A stretch of 64,000 nt of DNA. Source: Spisula solida (Eukaryota > Mollusca > Bivalvia > Venerida > Mactridae). The DNA lies in the NCBI GenBank assembly GCA_947247005.1, contig OX365960.1, positions 17,945,533 to 18,009,532 on the forward strand. The letters run 5' to 3'. The position numbers and the translations under genes are program-made. Numbering within the stretch: the first letter of the stretch is position 1; the number at the start of each line of letters is the position of its first letter. Under the pieces are notes generated by a model. It was not told the DNA's origin. It was given only the letters and a program-made list of their open reading frames with translations, and did not search any database. Positions 11,795 through 23,157 of the stretch are shown here, piece by piece.

Positions 11795-13370
11795 CTCACT
11801 GTCAGATGACAAATGGTAAATGCCCATGCTCGCTGTCAGATGACAAATGTTACATGCTCACTGTCAGATGACAAATGTTACATGCTCACTGTCAGATGAC
11901 ACATGGTACATGCCCATGCTCACTGTCAGATAACAAATGTTACACGCTCACAGTCAAATGACAAATGTTTCATGCTCACTGTCAGATGACAAATGTTACA
12001 TGCTCCGTGTCAGATGACGAATGGTACATGCCCATGCTCACTGTCAGATAACAAATGTTACATGCTCACTGTCAAATGACAAATGTTACACGCTCGCTGT
12101 CAGATAACAAATGTTACACGCTCACTGTCAGATGACAAATGTTACATGCACATGCTCACTGTCAGATGACCAATATTACGTGCACATGCTCACTGTCAGA
12201 TGACCAATATTACATGCTCACTGTTAGATGACAAATGTTACATGCTCACTGTCAGATGACAAATGTTACATGCCCATGCTCACTGTTGGATGACAAATGC
12301 TACATGCACATGCTCACTGTCAGATGACATGTTATATGCACCTGCTCGCTGTTGGATGACAAATGTTATATGCACCTGCTCACTGTCAGATGACAAATGT
12401 TACATGCACATGCTCACTATCAGATGACCAATATTACATGCACATGCTCACTGTCAGATGACCAATATTACATGCTCACTGTTAGATGACAAATGTTACA
12501 TGCTCACTGTCAGATGACAAATGTTACATGCACATGCTCACTGTCAGATGACAAATGTTACATGCCCATGCCCACCGTCAGATGACAAATGATACATGCT
12601 CACTGTCAGATGACAAATGTTACATGCACATGCTCACTGTTGGATGACAAATGTTACATGCTCACTGTCAGATGACAAATGTTACATGCCCATGCTCGCC
12701 ATCAGATGACAAATGATACATGCTCACTGTCAGATGACAAATGTTACATGCTCATGCTCTCACTGTCAGATGACAAATGCTCACTGTCAGATGACAGATG
12801 TTATATGCACATGCTCACTGTCAGATGACAAATGATACATGCTCACTGTCAGATGACAAATGTTACAAGCACATGCTCGCTGTCAGATGACAAAATGTTA
12901 TATTCCACTGCTCACTGTCAGATGACAAATGTTACATGCACATGCTCACTGTCAGATGTCAAATATTACATGCTCACTGTTGGATGACAAATGTTACATG
13001 CTCACTGTCAGATGACAACTGTTACATGCACATGCTCACTGTCAGATGACAAATGTTACACGCTCACTGTCAGATGACAAATGTTATATGCACATGCTCA
13101 TTGTCAGATGACAAATGTTACATGCTCACTGTCAGATGACAACTGTTACATGCACATGCTCACTGTCAGATGACAAATGTTACATGCTCACTGTCAGATG
13201 ACAAATGTTATATGCTCATGCTCACTGTTGGATGACAAATGTTACATGCTCACTGTCGGATAACAACTGTTACATGCACATGCTCACTGTCAGATGACAA
13301 ATGTTACATGCACATGCTAACTTCCAGATGACATGTGTGTTACATGCTCGCTGTCAGATGACACCAGTTT
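11795..13370 (+). repeat. Large minisatellite, mixed 28- and 34-bp units
   Basis: About 1.57 kb of head-to-tail copies of a unit beginning 'tgctcactgtcagatgacaa' and ending 'atgttaca' (28 bases). Many copies carry an extra six bases ('tgcaca' or 'tgccca'), making 34. The two unit lengths alternate in runs, with shared point variants such as 'ttggatgac' and 'ccaatattac', so parts of the array amplified as multi-unit blocks. Confidence 0.95.
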
Positions 13371-15554
13371 TGTTGACAGCCAAGCAATGGTTAAAGAGAA
13401 ATAGTGCAGACAAAACTTTTAAGTATAAAAACACATAAGTATAAAAAATAAAGGGTGATAACTCCAATACAATGGTCCAACAATAATATGCGCAATAAGA
13501 CTTGGTATTTGTAAGTCTTGCAAAGTTTGGTTGAAATCTGACCAATGGTAGCAGAGAAATAGCAGAGATAAAACTAATAAGTATAAAAATCAAAGGGCAA
13601 TAACTCCTAAATTATCCTATCCAACTTGTGGCGACAATATGCACAGATAGACTGGGGTGCAAGTGTTTTCATATGACCAAAATTGAAGGAAATCCCAAGC
13701 AAAATGCAGCCTCTAATGCATACTTAAGGTTTTTCTAGGATTAAACATAATGACGTAGTGTTTTACCCAAGTTGACCAAATATTTACCTTGGTTATCATT
13801 GTGACCAAGTTTCATTATAAGGCTAAAGTTGTATTCTCTAGTGTGTCACAAGCGAAATTTCAGGAACAGTTTGATGAGGGACAATGACTAATCACAAAAG
13901 CTCATCTTGTCACTTTGTAACATGTGAGTTAAAATGTTATACTGTATCAAAAGAAATGTTTTCATGACCAACATTTTATTTTTCCAAGAAAACACATGTG
14001 AACAAAATAACACATTTATAAATCAAATACTTAAACAAGAGAGCCACGAGACCTTATACATAAACCCATATTCAAAAGCATCATAGATTTCATTAAAAAA
14101 CATTCTAACCAAGAATCACGACAGTCCAGTGCAAAACGCCTCTATTGCATACATGATGTTTTTCTATGACCTGTTTTTTTAACTTCAGATGACCAATATT
14201 CAAAATATACTTTGATTTTATCTAGACAAACATTGTGGCAAGCTTGATTAACTAGATGTTTCTGATTGACACACATGTCCCAGTTGGCAAGGAAGTAACT
14301 TGATGGGCCGTATGTTTTCCAATAATTTTTTGCCCAGAACCAATTTAGAAAATGGCATGCATATTTTCATGATGTACCAATATTCCAAATTTCAAATCAA
14401 ACTATCAATGCCTGAATGAGATAATGATCAGAAATCACCCATTATTAGAAATGTTCAAAGTCAAAGGGGCACAACCCTGCCAGAAACTATTCAATCGGAT
14501 CCTATATTCAAACTTTTACATCAAAATATCAACGCTTGACCAAGATAATGAGGAACAAGTAAGCTGGATTCTTTCAGTTTATAGTCTTCTCTTCAATTAG
14601 ATCTTCAAACTGTTACAACGCCAGGGTCTGCTGAAGACACTAACGGCTGAAATACTGACGTGACCTGAAATATCAAACGTAATATTTGTAAAACATTTAT
14701 AACATACATCAAAAAAGTATCAATTATATTTATAAAGAATTAGGCATAAAAAATTAATGGTTTGTTTGAAAAAAAGTAAATTTAAATTAATTACTACAAT
14801 GATAAATAAGTATACTTATAAAATTATACCATACTATCAAGCTGCTCATCTAAAAGAAAAATATACTGCTTTGTTTCATCTCAAATAGTTAATTATGATC
14901 ATATGAACATTAACCCTTTACTCCATAGATACTCTGTCCACTTATTTTCGTTATAAAATGGTAATGTTCACTATCTCAAGGAATGATATTAAAAATTATA
15001 GATATAAATTGCATGCATTTTGCACAAAGAGGCGCATGCATAAAAATGTGCATGGAAATTCACCATCTATGAGTCTCCATGGAGCACAGGGTTAATAGAT
15101 ATAAGAATAAGTAGTTGCTCCAAATGAATTATACCTTTCAGTAATTTAGATGTTTTATCGAAGAATGGTTTTCAATTTCCATTGTGAGTAGGGTAAGGTC
15201 GAGTTAGATTCCAGGTCTTCAAGATGGTGCACTGTGACAGTATAGCTTCTTTAAATCATAATGTGAACAAAGCCTGTAAATAAAACAAACAGCATTTTGA
15301 CTACAGTATTTTTTCAAATATATAATAAAAAGTGATCCACTTTATACAAACAGTAGCTTATGTAAGATGATGTATTACATAGAAAATAGACATTGTAAAT
15401 CTTAAATTACACCATCTGTAATTAATAAGTATGTACATGTATACATCTTTCTCAAGATATCAAGTTCAACTTCAAGATATCAATGAGTTGCTTATATCTA
15501 GCTACACCTTGATTATTGTTGCACTATCTGTGACAATTGAGGTGATAATTTATC
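13371..15554. other. Intergenic, old dispersed repeats only
   Basis: Two segments (about 13670-13760 and 14100-14230) share 'gcaaaatgcagcctct'-type wording with 43.19 kb. They look like a widespread old repeat whose copies read 'guided by gacc...' phrases. No coding exon is seen. Clustered phrases such as 'gggtgataactcc' and 'gggcaataactcc' also recur. Confidence 0.45.
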
Positions 15555-15965
15555 AAATAAGTTGCATAAATTCCAGAAAAGAGCAGCTAGAATAATTCTA
15601 GACAAGCTTCATGATGCACCAGCTCAAACTTTATTCATTGAGCTAAAATGGATGGAAACACAAGACCTATCTTGTACAAAAAAGCTGTGTTTGCCTTTAA
15701 GTCCTTTAATAATCTATTTCCTGAGTACATGCCCCAGTTTTTTGCAAAACTAATAATGAATCCTTAAGATCTCATTCAAACAATACTCACTACATTCTGA
15801 AATCTAGACTAGAATTCTGCAGAAAATTTATTTCTTGCATACTCTGGTCCAAAATATGGAATACTAAAATAATATGGTGAACATTTCATTTTAGCAAATC
15901 TAACCTGGAATCTGCATCAGAAGTTCTATGACTAACTGCCACTTGTACATAGCATCACTGGTTGC
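15555..15965 (+). pseudogene. 3' end of a non-LTR retrotransposon reverse-transcriptase ORF, decayed
   Basis: Translation gives 'HKFQKRAARIILDK', then 'ELKWM', which is the familiar C-terminal signature of Jockey/CR1-like non-LTR retrotransposon ORF2 proteins downstream of the RT domain. After a frame change the next family block appears ('YKKAVFAFKSFNNLFPEYMP'), then in another frame 'LRSHSNN' and 'LAYSGPK'. At least two frameshifts and several stops break it. The catalytic RT core is absent, so this is a 5'-truncated dead copy. Class assignment is from remembered family wording; confidence in 'non-LTR' is high and in the clade is low. Confidence 0.75.
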
Positions 15966-17605
15966 CACACATGACTTCTATAACTGATCTGAAAAAAAAC
16001 AGTATAAGTGTGAATTGTAATTTCAGCTTACATGCTGCTGGCAGAATTAATTAGAAATTGCCCTACCACAAACATTTAAATTAGTGATATATTCTTCATA
16101 GAGGGAGATCACAGCTCCAACATGGAAGAGCTGGAGTGATATATTAGTTTTGATAAATATATTATTATAATATATATTTTATGATGGGGGTATTGTTTAC
16201 TGAAATCCAACTTTAAACAATAAAGTACTCATTTATTTAATTTTCATAATACACTTACATATTAAATATCAAAATGATTATTGTTTCATCAGGAATATGA
16301 ATTTTATAGTTTGAAATAACAAATGTTTCAAACTTCTCAATATACTTAAACGTTTATAAAATTAAGTTAAGTTTGATACAATATTTCTAGAAATCAATCA
16401 GGTCAGTTAGAGACTGTCGGCCATAATGCATTGTTTCAAAAAGAATACATCAGGTATTGTGTGTAATAATATCTAATGGTCTGGTATAAACATTTTGTCA
16501 AAGTTTGACCAGTAGGCTTTGTATTGAAAAACAATAGAAATTGCCAAAAGTAAAAATATTAAATTTTATAATTGTAAGTTTCAGAGAAAATTTTAAGTTA
16601 ATGCCTGCGACTAGGTAACTTTTGGCATCCCATGGTTGATACAAAATGCAATCAACCGTATGGATGTTTGATTGGTCAAATACAAAATCCAATCAACCGT
16701 ATGGACCAATTAAATTAAATTATAATTCTGAACAGAGAAAAACTAAATATTCTTTTTATCAGTTAGAAACTAGATCTCATTGTGAAAACAACTTTGTGTT
16801 AAATTAAAGGAAAATATTACTAAATCATGTATCCGTACTTTGTGACTTTTATAACTGTGTGTTACACTTTATTATTTGAACTCTGAGGACAAATTATATT
16901 TTATGAATGAAATATATATTGAAAGAACTTGAAAGTCTGTGATCAATTTTGAATTTATATAATATTGTCAACCAACACTTGGAATTGTCAAACACAGACT
17001 GACACTTAATAACATACTGCAGAAAGAGGCTACAACAAATCTACAAGAACCCCTCTCCACAACGAAATCGCAAACAAAGCACACACCGCTTCATTATATA
17101 TAGATGATATAAATACAAACTTATATGATTATAATAAATAATATCATAGACCACAGGAACAGATAATTAAAAACCAAAAATTACAATCTGAGCACTATCT
17201 GAATCAGATATTGTGCGACTTATTCAAATTATTGTGCTCATATTCTAAACTGAAGCATAAGTTAATTGTTTATTTAAAATACATGTACCATAAAGTACAT
17301 GAAGATAAACAAATGCAGCTGAAAGTGTAAAAAATATTTACCTGGACAGGATTCATAGTGTGTGAAAAACATCAGCAGACCATGTACTGTAGTGACCAGT
17401 CCACCATAGATTATGTTAATAGGGCCAAATAAATTGGTTCAATCATGTCTGTCCTCATATTTTCATAACAAGCAAGTTGAGCTGAAAAGGACAACAGTCA
17501 ATTTATCAGTAAAACTGGTAATGTCACTCAGGAGTCAGGTTCACCATTCAGTATGTACTCTGAATATACCACCTGGCTGTAAAGTTGGAAGTATTATAAT
17601 AATCA
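15966..17605. other. Intergenic, no gene seen
   Basis: AT-rich. A direct repeat 'ccaatcaaccgtatgga' occurs with variants near 16645 and 16690. No coding exon or structured element is recognised. Confidence 0.4.
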
Positions 17606-17611
17606 TTATAA

Positions 17612-17876
17612 AAGTGTAGCAATACCACGTGACTTTTGGCTACAGTTACAAGAAGAAATTTGTAAACATTGAAAAATAAAATAGCCATAAGTATTTTGTT
17701 TCTTTGTCGATTTCTATGAAATATATGCCACGCTAAGGGGGACATTATTTGCTTTCCATGAAAGATAAGATCTTTTTCAGCACCTTTAAAGATTCTTCCA
17801 ATGTTTACACATTTCTACTTGGAACTGTAGTCAAAAACCATGTGGTATTGGTATGTGGCAATGCCTTTGATTCTCT
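17612..17876 (+). mobile_element. Foldback element, partial copy (relatives at 58.1 and 63.8 kb)
   Basis: Starts 'gtagcaataccacgtgactt' and continues with 'aaatagccataagtatttt'. This matches the minus-strand reading of the right half of the fuller copy at 58073-58494. The right end 'gtggtattggtatgtggcaa' is a weak inverted match to the start. No frame. Confidence 0.6.
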
Positions 17877-17879
17877 ATA

Positions 17880-18690
17880 ACATAAATTATGGGCCCCCTT
17901 GCCGAAAAGTGTCATTGATATTAGCCCGCATTTTGAGAAATTGGCTAATTAGAAATGGCCAAAATGTGATAAAAAAATTCAGCTGAAAGTACAGTACTGT
18001 GACCGATTCACCTACATGTAGCCAGTTTTCCTGTTCTGTATCCTTAAACCACTGTATTTTAAACCAGTATCCCTAACTTGCCATTCCACAAGAATCCAGC
18101 AACAGCTCCGCATGTGGAAGAAAATCAACATTATTTTATTTTTCACATGCACGTGACCAAGAATGGAACCCTGATCCAGTGCACTGACCACAGTATCACA
18201 ACTTTCACTAAACCATTGTAAAGATAACCACTTTTCTTCCAAAATTCCAAGGGATCAAGACCAGGTCTCACACTCTTGATCCACGCATATGTCCTTGAAA
18301 TAGCAGTTATTTAGTAAACCCTGTTTTCCCAGTAGGCCTATTTATACTCCGGACTGGTTTTACAGTTAAAACACCATTGCAAATAGACAACCATGACCCT
18401 GGAGCCTGTGAGCTGTATCATGCTACATGAGTTTTCATTACGACGAGTAACAAACTATTCCAACAGGTTATTATGTTCACACGGGTGGTTGGTGTTATGC
18501 GTAAGTGATAACATACATGTGGTATAAGTCTGTTCGCTATACCTTAAGAAATGGTTTAATTACCATCCCCCACCCACTTTTGTTTCCCATAGTCACCTGA
18601 AAAAGCTGGAAAATTAAGCCCAAATTGCCATCCTCAGTTGGTAAGACGTCAACAGTTCGATGTAACGATACATATTGTACAAACATATGT
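17880..18690. other. Intergenic, no gene seen
   Basis: No coding signal was recognised between the foldback element and the CpG-rich block at 18.7-19.0 kb. Confidence 0.4.
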
Positions 18691-18704
18691 TCTGTTCTTC
18701 TTTT

Positions 18705-18975
18705 AAATCAAACGAAACACGCCATACTTCCACAATCTTGTAATGGCTTATTGCAGACGCTACCAAAGTCAGCCATTTTGGTAATCACTCCGCGGTTTAT
18801 TTCCTGCAGCGTAGACTTATGAGCAAAAATCTTACATTGTGAAGCGCCTACGTACATCCGAGGTATTTTATCTGGCGACGTCAGGAAGCGATAAATGCCG
18901 AACGGACCGTTCCGATTGACGTTACGCCAGATAATTTCCGTGGAAATGGCCGTAGTTCCGAGTGTGTCCACTTAG
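18705..18975 (-). promoter_or_regulatory. CpG-rich block with inverted partner at 8.2 kb; possible promoter and first exon on the minus strand
   Basis: Read on the minus strand, 18950-18835 matches 8180-8280. It contains an imperfect palindrome ('tctggcgtaacgtca' against 'tgacgtcgccaga'). About 70 bases further on comes 'ccaaaATGGCTGACTTTGG', an ATG in strong context opening a 22-codon frame (MADFGSVCNK...). No downstream exon was found, so transcription here is a guess. Confidence 0.3.
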
Positions 18976-19289
18976 GCAAGGATAAAAACCGAATGTCAAC
19001 GCACTACGACTGTCTTAGTCGAACGCGAACAAATCAAATGTTATAGCACATCAGTTGCTGGCACATTGACATTACACATGCAGTGTGAACTTTATCTAAT
19101 GTGTACATGACTGCCCCAGTTGACGTAAAACTAAGTAACATAGTGGCCATATCACGTGTAACAGATTTTTATAATATTGAAATATATACACGCCAGCAGC
19201 ATTTGACCAGACATACCTACAAGACACTGGTACTTTCTCAAATGTATAACAATCTTGTTTTTATTCTGCGACAAAGAGTTCAACGACTT

Positions 19290-19548
19290 CCAGGGCTGGT
19301 ATTTATAAAAATCTTAGTGGAAAACTTAAATATTTTGACTTAAGTCAAAAACTTGCAATGCACATATTTCCTGCAAATTGAAGAATGTCTCCTTAGTGAA
19401 TATAGTAGCTCTCTACGTAATGCATAGAATCTATATCAAGAATCAGAAACCTGAATTGTATTATTTAGCTAATACACTAAAGGAAATTTTAAGGTTTTAA
19501 GAAAATTCTTAGTTTTCTACTAAGATGCTTTATAAATACCAGCCCAGG
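19290..19548. mobile_element. MITE ending one base after the sulfotransferase stop codon
   Basis: Inverted ends: 'agggctggtatttataaa' on the left and 'tttataaataccagccca' on the right. A better-preserved relative lies at 56041-56304. The stop codon of the sulfotransferase frame (minus strand, TAA at 19552-19550) is one base from the element end, so the element makes up the start of its 3' UTR or has replaced the original one. A minus-strand AATAAA lies just beyond it (about 19259-19264). Confidence 0.65.
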
Positions 19549-19549
19549 A

Positions 19550-20899
19550 TTAAAGTCCCTTCATGTAGATATGAGTAATAGAATCGTTGTATGTAGCCCT
19601 GTCGAATATATAGTCTGGTTTGTCGTTATAACCAAACAACATACAGTCTGGTTTTACAAATTCTCTCAGTCTCGAGAGAAGTTCTGGAGGGATGCTTCTA
19701 TATGCTTGCACTAACGCTTCATGTCTCTGTTCTTTCAGTTGTTCTGTTTTGTCTCTACTTCTATCCATTGCTTTTTTCACAGCTCTTTCGTATTGCGTTA
19801 TTGTAACGGTTTTGACGTCAGATTTATTGAACGGCATTTCATATTGTTTGAGAATATACCCCGATATGTGGAATGTGGACCAATGTCTAAGGAAGAGGTT
19901 ATGTGCCGATAGTGCTAGATATCTTTCTATGGCTAAAAATAATTTTTCGATCGTACCAATTTTTATCATTTGCTTATATCCAACGATGGCATTTCCAAGT
20001 GTCGGTACGGAAATTGCATCTTTGACAATACCATTATTTTTCAATGTTTCAAACAAATTTATTAGGTCGTTAGATGACGTTTCCGTTCTGCCGATAAAGT
20101 TGAATTGTGTTTTACATGGATTACAAAGTTTATGTATAGGCTCTAAATGAGCGTCTAATGGTATTTTATTTTCATGTTGAGTAATCACATACTGTACAGT
20201 TTCTCTGAATGTTAAATCGTAACCCGTCTTTTCATACAATTTCTTATTTGTATTTTGTCTTACTGCTTTTTCAACTCTACGTCCAAGATGTTCTCAGAAT
20301 TTTATATCTGGTTTGAACAGCTTATCCTTATAGGCTGAATATAGTCGGTGGTATGGGTCACCCACATTTAGAAATGAAAATGCTTTTCTTGAAAACCCTG
20401 CCTTTTTTACACTCCGTAGACGCATTGGGAAAAACTTTTTAAGAAATGTTGAGCCAAGCTTTGGAACATTGCAAAAATATAATGGGCCATTGGAATAATA
20501 GATACCCCATGAACGCATCTTCATCGATCTGATCTTTGGGTAAGCTTTACACACAGAATTTATCGTTTGAATTCTTGACTTTTGTGTTAAAATAGTATCC
20601 ATGGTTGTATGTTTGTCCTCGTTTAACACATTAGTCAGACTTTTAATTTCTTTTGAAACCTTACTTTTCACAGTATTGTTGGTAAATATATCCTCTCCTG
20701 TCTCGTGAGCTGTTACGTCATGCTCTGCTTCCTCGTTATTTGTTCGGTCATGATCTTCTGTCTTATGATTCGTTAGGCCATGGTCTTCTATTTCGTGATT
20801 CGTTAAGCCATGATCTATTGTGTCGTGATTCGTTAGGCCCTCAGAATCAGCTGTTAACATTCCGCCCAAGTGATCGTTGGTTTGTCCAGATATATTGAT
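19550..20899 (-). CDS. Carbohydrate sulfotransferase, exon 3 (catalytic domain), with one in-frame TGA
   Basis: Golgi-type carbohydrate sulfotransferase (Sulfotransfer_2 / CHST8-14-like family), which moves sulfate from PAPS to a sugar. The acceptor site is 'tatatttcag' just before 20899 and entry is phase 0. With exons 1 and 2 the model is 489 codons. Order: a stem of degenerate 'GLTNHETEDH'-like repeats (about residues 70-110); the 5'-phosphosulfate loop VPKLGSTFLKK (185-195); the 3'-phosphate segment VGDPYHRLYSAYKDK (219-233); a TGA at codon 242; then the family block HKLCNPC...FNFIGRTET (Cys 299 and 302); and the usual C-terminal 'LSRLREFVKPDCMLFGY'. After the TGA the frame continues without a shift for 247 codons. 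Family proteins have VR[DH]P where this has VGDP. Either a recent pseudogene, a polymorphic null allele, or a single sequencing error plus a real substitution. Confidence 0.85.
20294..20296 (-). other. In-frame TGA inside the sulfotransferase domain
   Basis: The codon context is TTC TGA GAA. Family members often have an aromatic residue (Phe or Trp) about here, after the 'YKDKLF' segment, so a TGG to TGA change is the simplest explanation. Both flanks stay in the same frame. No selenocysteine insertion element was identified, but the 3' UTR could not be folded here. Confidence 0.8.
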
Positions 20900-21143
20900 C
20901 TGAAATATACTGACAAAATAAGGCATATACTAGTATTCTAACATGACCGGCGTTTTTGCCTATATATACAAAGAACAAATCAAACGTCGTATATCGGCCG
21001 ATATACAATGAAAATGACGTCACGTCGTTTTATGACGCCATACAGGTAAACAAGTAACGTAAACAACATAGATCTCGCAAAATAACACTGGCTTAATATA
21101 TAATTCCAAGTTTAAATCATGTTAGAATCGAAATAAAATATTC

Positions 21144-21287
21144 AAAAGCCGTTGTATACCGGCTGTTATGCAATGGTTTGTCGTTCTGACGCTTGTTATT
21201 AACCACTCAGGCCTACGGCCTTCGTGGTTAATTCCTACGCGCCAGAACTCCAAACCATTGTATAACGGCCGGTATACAACGGGTTTT
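21144..21287. mobile_element. Long hairpin (foldback) element
   Basis: A near-perfect palindrome of about 140 bases. The left arm 'cgttgtataccggctgttat' pairs with the right arm 'ataacggccggtatacaacg', and the centre 'ttaaccactcaggcctacgg' folds on 'ccttcgtggttaa'. It lies in intron 2 of the sulfotransferase gene. No frame. Confidence 0.75.
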
Positions 21288-21384
21288 TATAGTTTATTTC
21301 TAAAATATAGTTTGTTGAACTATTTCAGTTGAGTGTTGCCTCCCCTGTCCTATTTTTTATATATTATGAGCTCGAATGTTGTAA

Positions 21385-21627
21385 CCTGGTCCAAATCTCC
21401 CGAAGCATCTCAAGTAGAAATCTCAACTCAATTTGAGATTTTGCTGGAATCAGAGTCTGAAATTTGAGATAGATATAAAGCTTGACTTCTCGAAATTTTA
21501 CTTTTATAAAAATAATGTTTCTGTTTTGTTATACCAATTAAGAGTATAATTGTGCATGGAAACTATCTCAAACGATAGGTGAAAAAAATTAAGCTCAGAT
21601 TGAGATGTTTCGGGAGATCGGGGCCAG
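21385..21627. mobile_element. MITE, copy 1 (partner at 44.92 kb)
   Basis: The right end 'cgggagatcggggccag' is matched by the inverted left end 'ctggtccaaatctcccg'. The interior repeats 'ctcaatttgagattttgct' and 'catggaaactatct' are shared with 44919-45165. About 243 bases, no frame. Confidence 0.7.
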
Positions 21628-22249
21628 TTTTATTTTGCCTTTCGTGTTCTACTGCTTCTGTTTGAATGCTACCTTCACAGACTGATTTGTTATTATCTTT
21701 GTTTATTATTTGCTTTCAATGGATTATGGAGATTTTTCAGTGAAAATAACAGTGAAATTACCACTTTGTTATTTTCACTGTTTTGAAGCTGGTTCCAGTA
21801 TCATGATAAAAAAAGGTAACGTCAACGACGCCGGGCTTTAAAACATGCGTTACATCATCATGACGTTATAATTCTCACGTCGTGACGTTCCAATTTTGAC
21901 GTGATTTTTTCCAATTAAGCCATTATGGCACATTTTTAGAGAAATTGAGGCATATAATAAACAGAAAATTTGTTGATTTTTGGTGAAAGATCAATTTTAT
22001 TTTAATCGTGATCACAGAAAATTAAATATCGTTCGGCACTCCCAGACTGTGCAATATATATTTAAATTAGCTTGACGTGACATTAGCCAATCCATGCATT
22101 GATCCGTCAATGACGTCAGGATAATACCAACGTCGTCATGACGTCGCGTTCGTTGTACCGCTGAATTTTGGCTGAAACATATGCAGCGTACATCATCATT
22201 TTGAACAATAATGAGCGTTTTCTAAGGTCATGTGATAAAAATGATCTAA

Positions 22250-22376
22250 CATTCGTGCTCATTACATACGAGCTTTATTAAACTCGTCGACAAAAACATT
22301 ATGACACTCGGCAAAGCCTCGTGTTATATCATTTTGTCCACTCGTTTAATAAAACTCGTTTGTAATGAGTACTCAT
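22250..22376. mobile_element. Hairpin element with a CTCGG...CCTCG loop
   Basis: The left arm 'gctcattacatacgagcttt' pairs with the right arm 'aaaactcgtttgtaatgagt'. The inner part 'acattatgacactcgg' faces 'cctcgtgttatatcatt'. About 125 bases, in intron 2 of the sulfotransferase gene. Confidence 0.7.
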
Positions 22377-22699
22377 GCAAGATCCTCTATATGACGAAAA
22401 GTATGCCATGAATCACATTTAAGTAAAATGTACGGAAGCCAAAATACTACTGTTGTAAGAGCATCACTGAGTAAACTACAAATCATACATTCATTGTTTA
22501 CAATTCCTTATTGTGTCTACAAACCATCTTGAGGATGTATTTCTCCATCTTATTGTGTTTTCCAACTCTGGGACTCAACTAAAGTGCTCAAAATGCATCA
22601 TTTCGAGATAGTTTTATTGCTTTTTGAAATTAGCCGTTTAGGGCTTAACGAAGCTTTAAAGTGAGTGTAGTGTATAAATAACTAGTCAACAACACTTGC

Positions 22700-22740
22700 C
22701 TGTTTGAACACACGGCTGCCAAGGTCATTTAAACCAAACC
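22700..22740 (-). CDS. Carbohydrate sulfotransferase, exon 2 (41-base micro-exon)
   Basis: The acceptor is 'tttttatattttcag' and the donor CAG|GCAAGT, a GC donor in otherwise ideal context. The exon enters in phase 1 and leaves in phase 0. It therefore restores the frame exactly between exon 1 (which ends one base into a codon) and exon 3 (which starts on a codon). It encodes GFGLNDLGSRVFKQ, a stretch of the lumenal stem after the membrane anchor. The phase fit is the main support; conservation in relatives would settle it. Confidence 0.6.
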
Positions 22741-22949
22741 CTGAAAATATAAAAATGAACTACTGCAATGCGATGAAGGCAGATGTGATCCGCGTGAGAA
22801 AGACACTTTGTGCTATTTTTAGAATTTTATGTTATGAGGAATCGAGTAGTTTGCAAAACTGGTTATTGTTCTCACAGTAACTATATCAATTAATATTACC
22901 AAGTCATAGTAAGGATGTGGGGCCACTGGGTTATGCTTGCTGAAATAGA

Positions 22950-23088
22950 GAATTGTTTTTTTCATGCTCGCTTCGAGATACATTTTTTCTAGCTCGCTTC
23001 GCTCGCACATTGTCTAAGGGGGGCAGGGGGTGTAGAGATCAATACATGTATGTGCGCCCCCTAACATCAAATCCTGGATCCGCCCCTG
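22950..23088. mobile_element. End of a hAT-like DNA element inserted in a dispersed repeat
   Basis: The terminus '...tggatccgcccctg' (reverse: caggggcggatcca) looks like a hAT-type end. It abuts 'gtgattttctgcgtacac', which is internal to a dispersed repeat seen complete at 50.1 kb. The junction at 23088/23089 is sharp. The other end and an 8-base duplication were not found. Confidence 0.4.
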
Positions 23089-23157
23089 GTGATTTTCTGC
23101 GTACACATAAACTGCAACGTCACTGTCACAATATCATAACTGGACTATATAAACGTC
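23089..23157 (+). repeat. Dispersed repeat, 3' fragment (relatives at 26.85, 39.29 and 50.07 kb)
   Basis: The phrase 'acacataaactgcaacgtca' followed by 'ctgtcacaatatcataactg' is also found at 39.38-39.42 and 50.23-50.27 kb. Only the 3' part is present here, cut on the left by the hAT-like end. Confidence 0.65.

Noticed and set aside
11795..13370. CRISPR-like array
   Set aside because: The repeats are directly adjacent without unique spacers; a eukaryotic minisatellite.
19692..20150. 152-residue forward frame
   Set aside because: Antisense shadow of the sulfotransferase exon, which has clear family motifs on the minus strand.
20294..20296. Selenocysteine reading of the TGA
   Set aside because: No family precedent for selenocysteine here and no SECIS-like element recognised; nonsense mutation or sequencing error is simpler.
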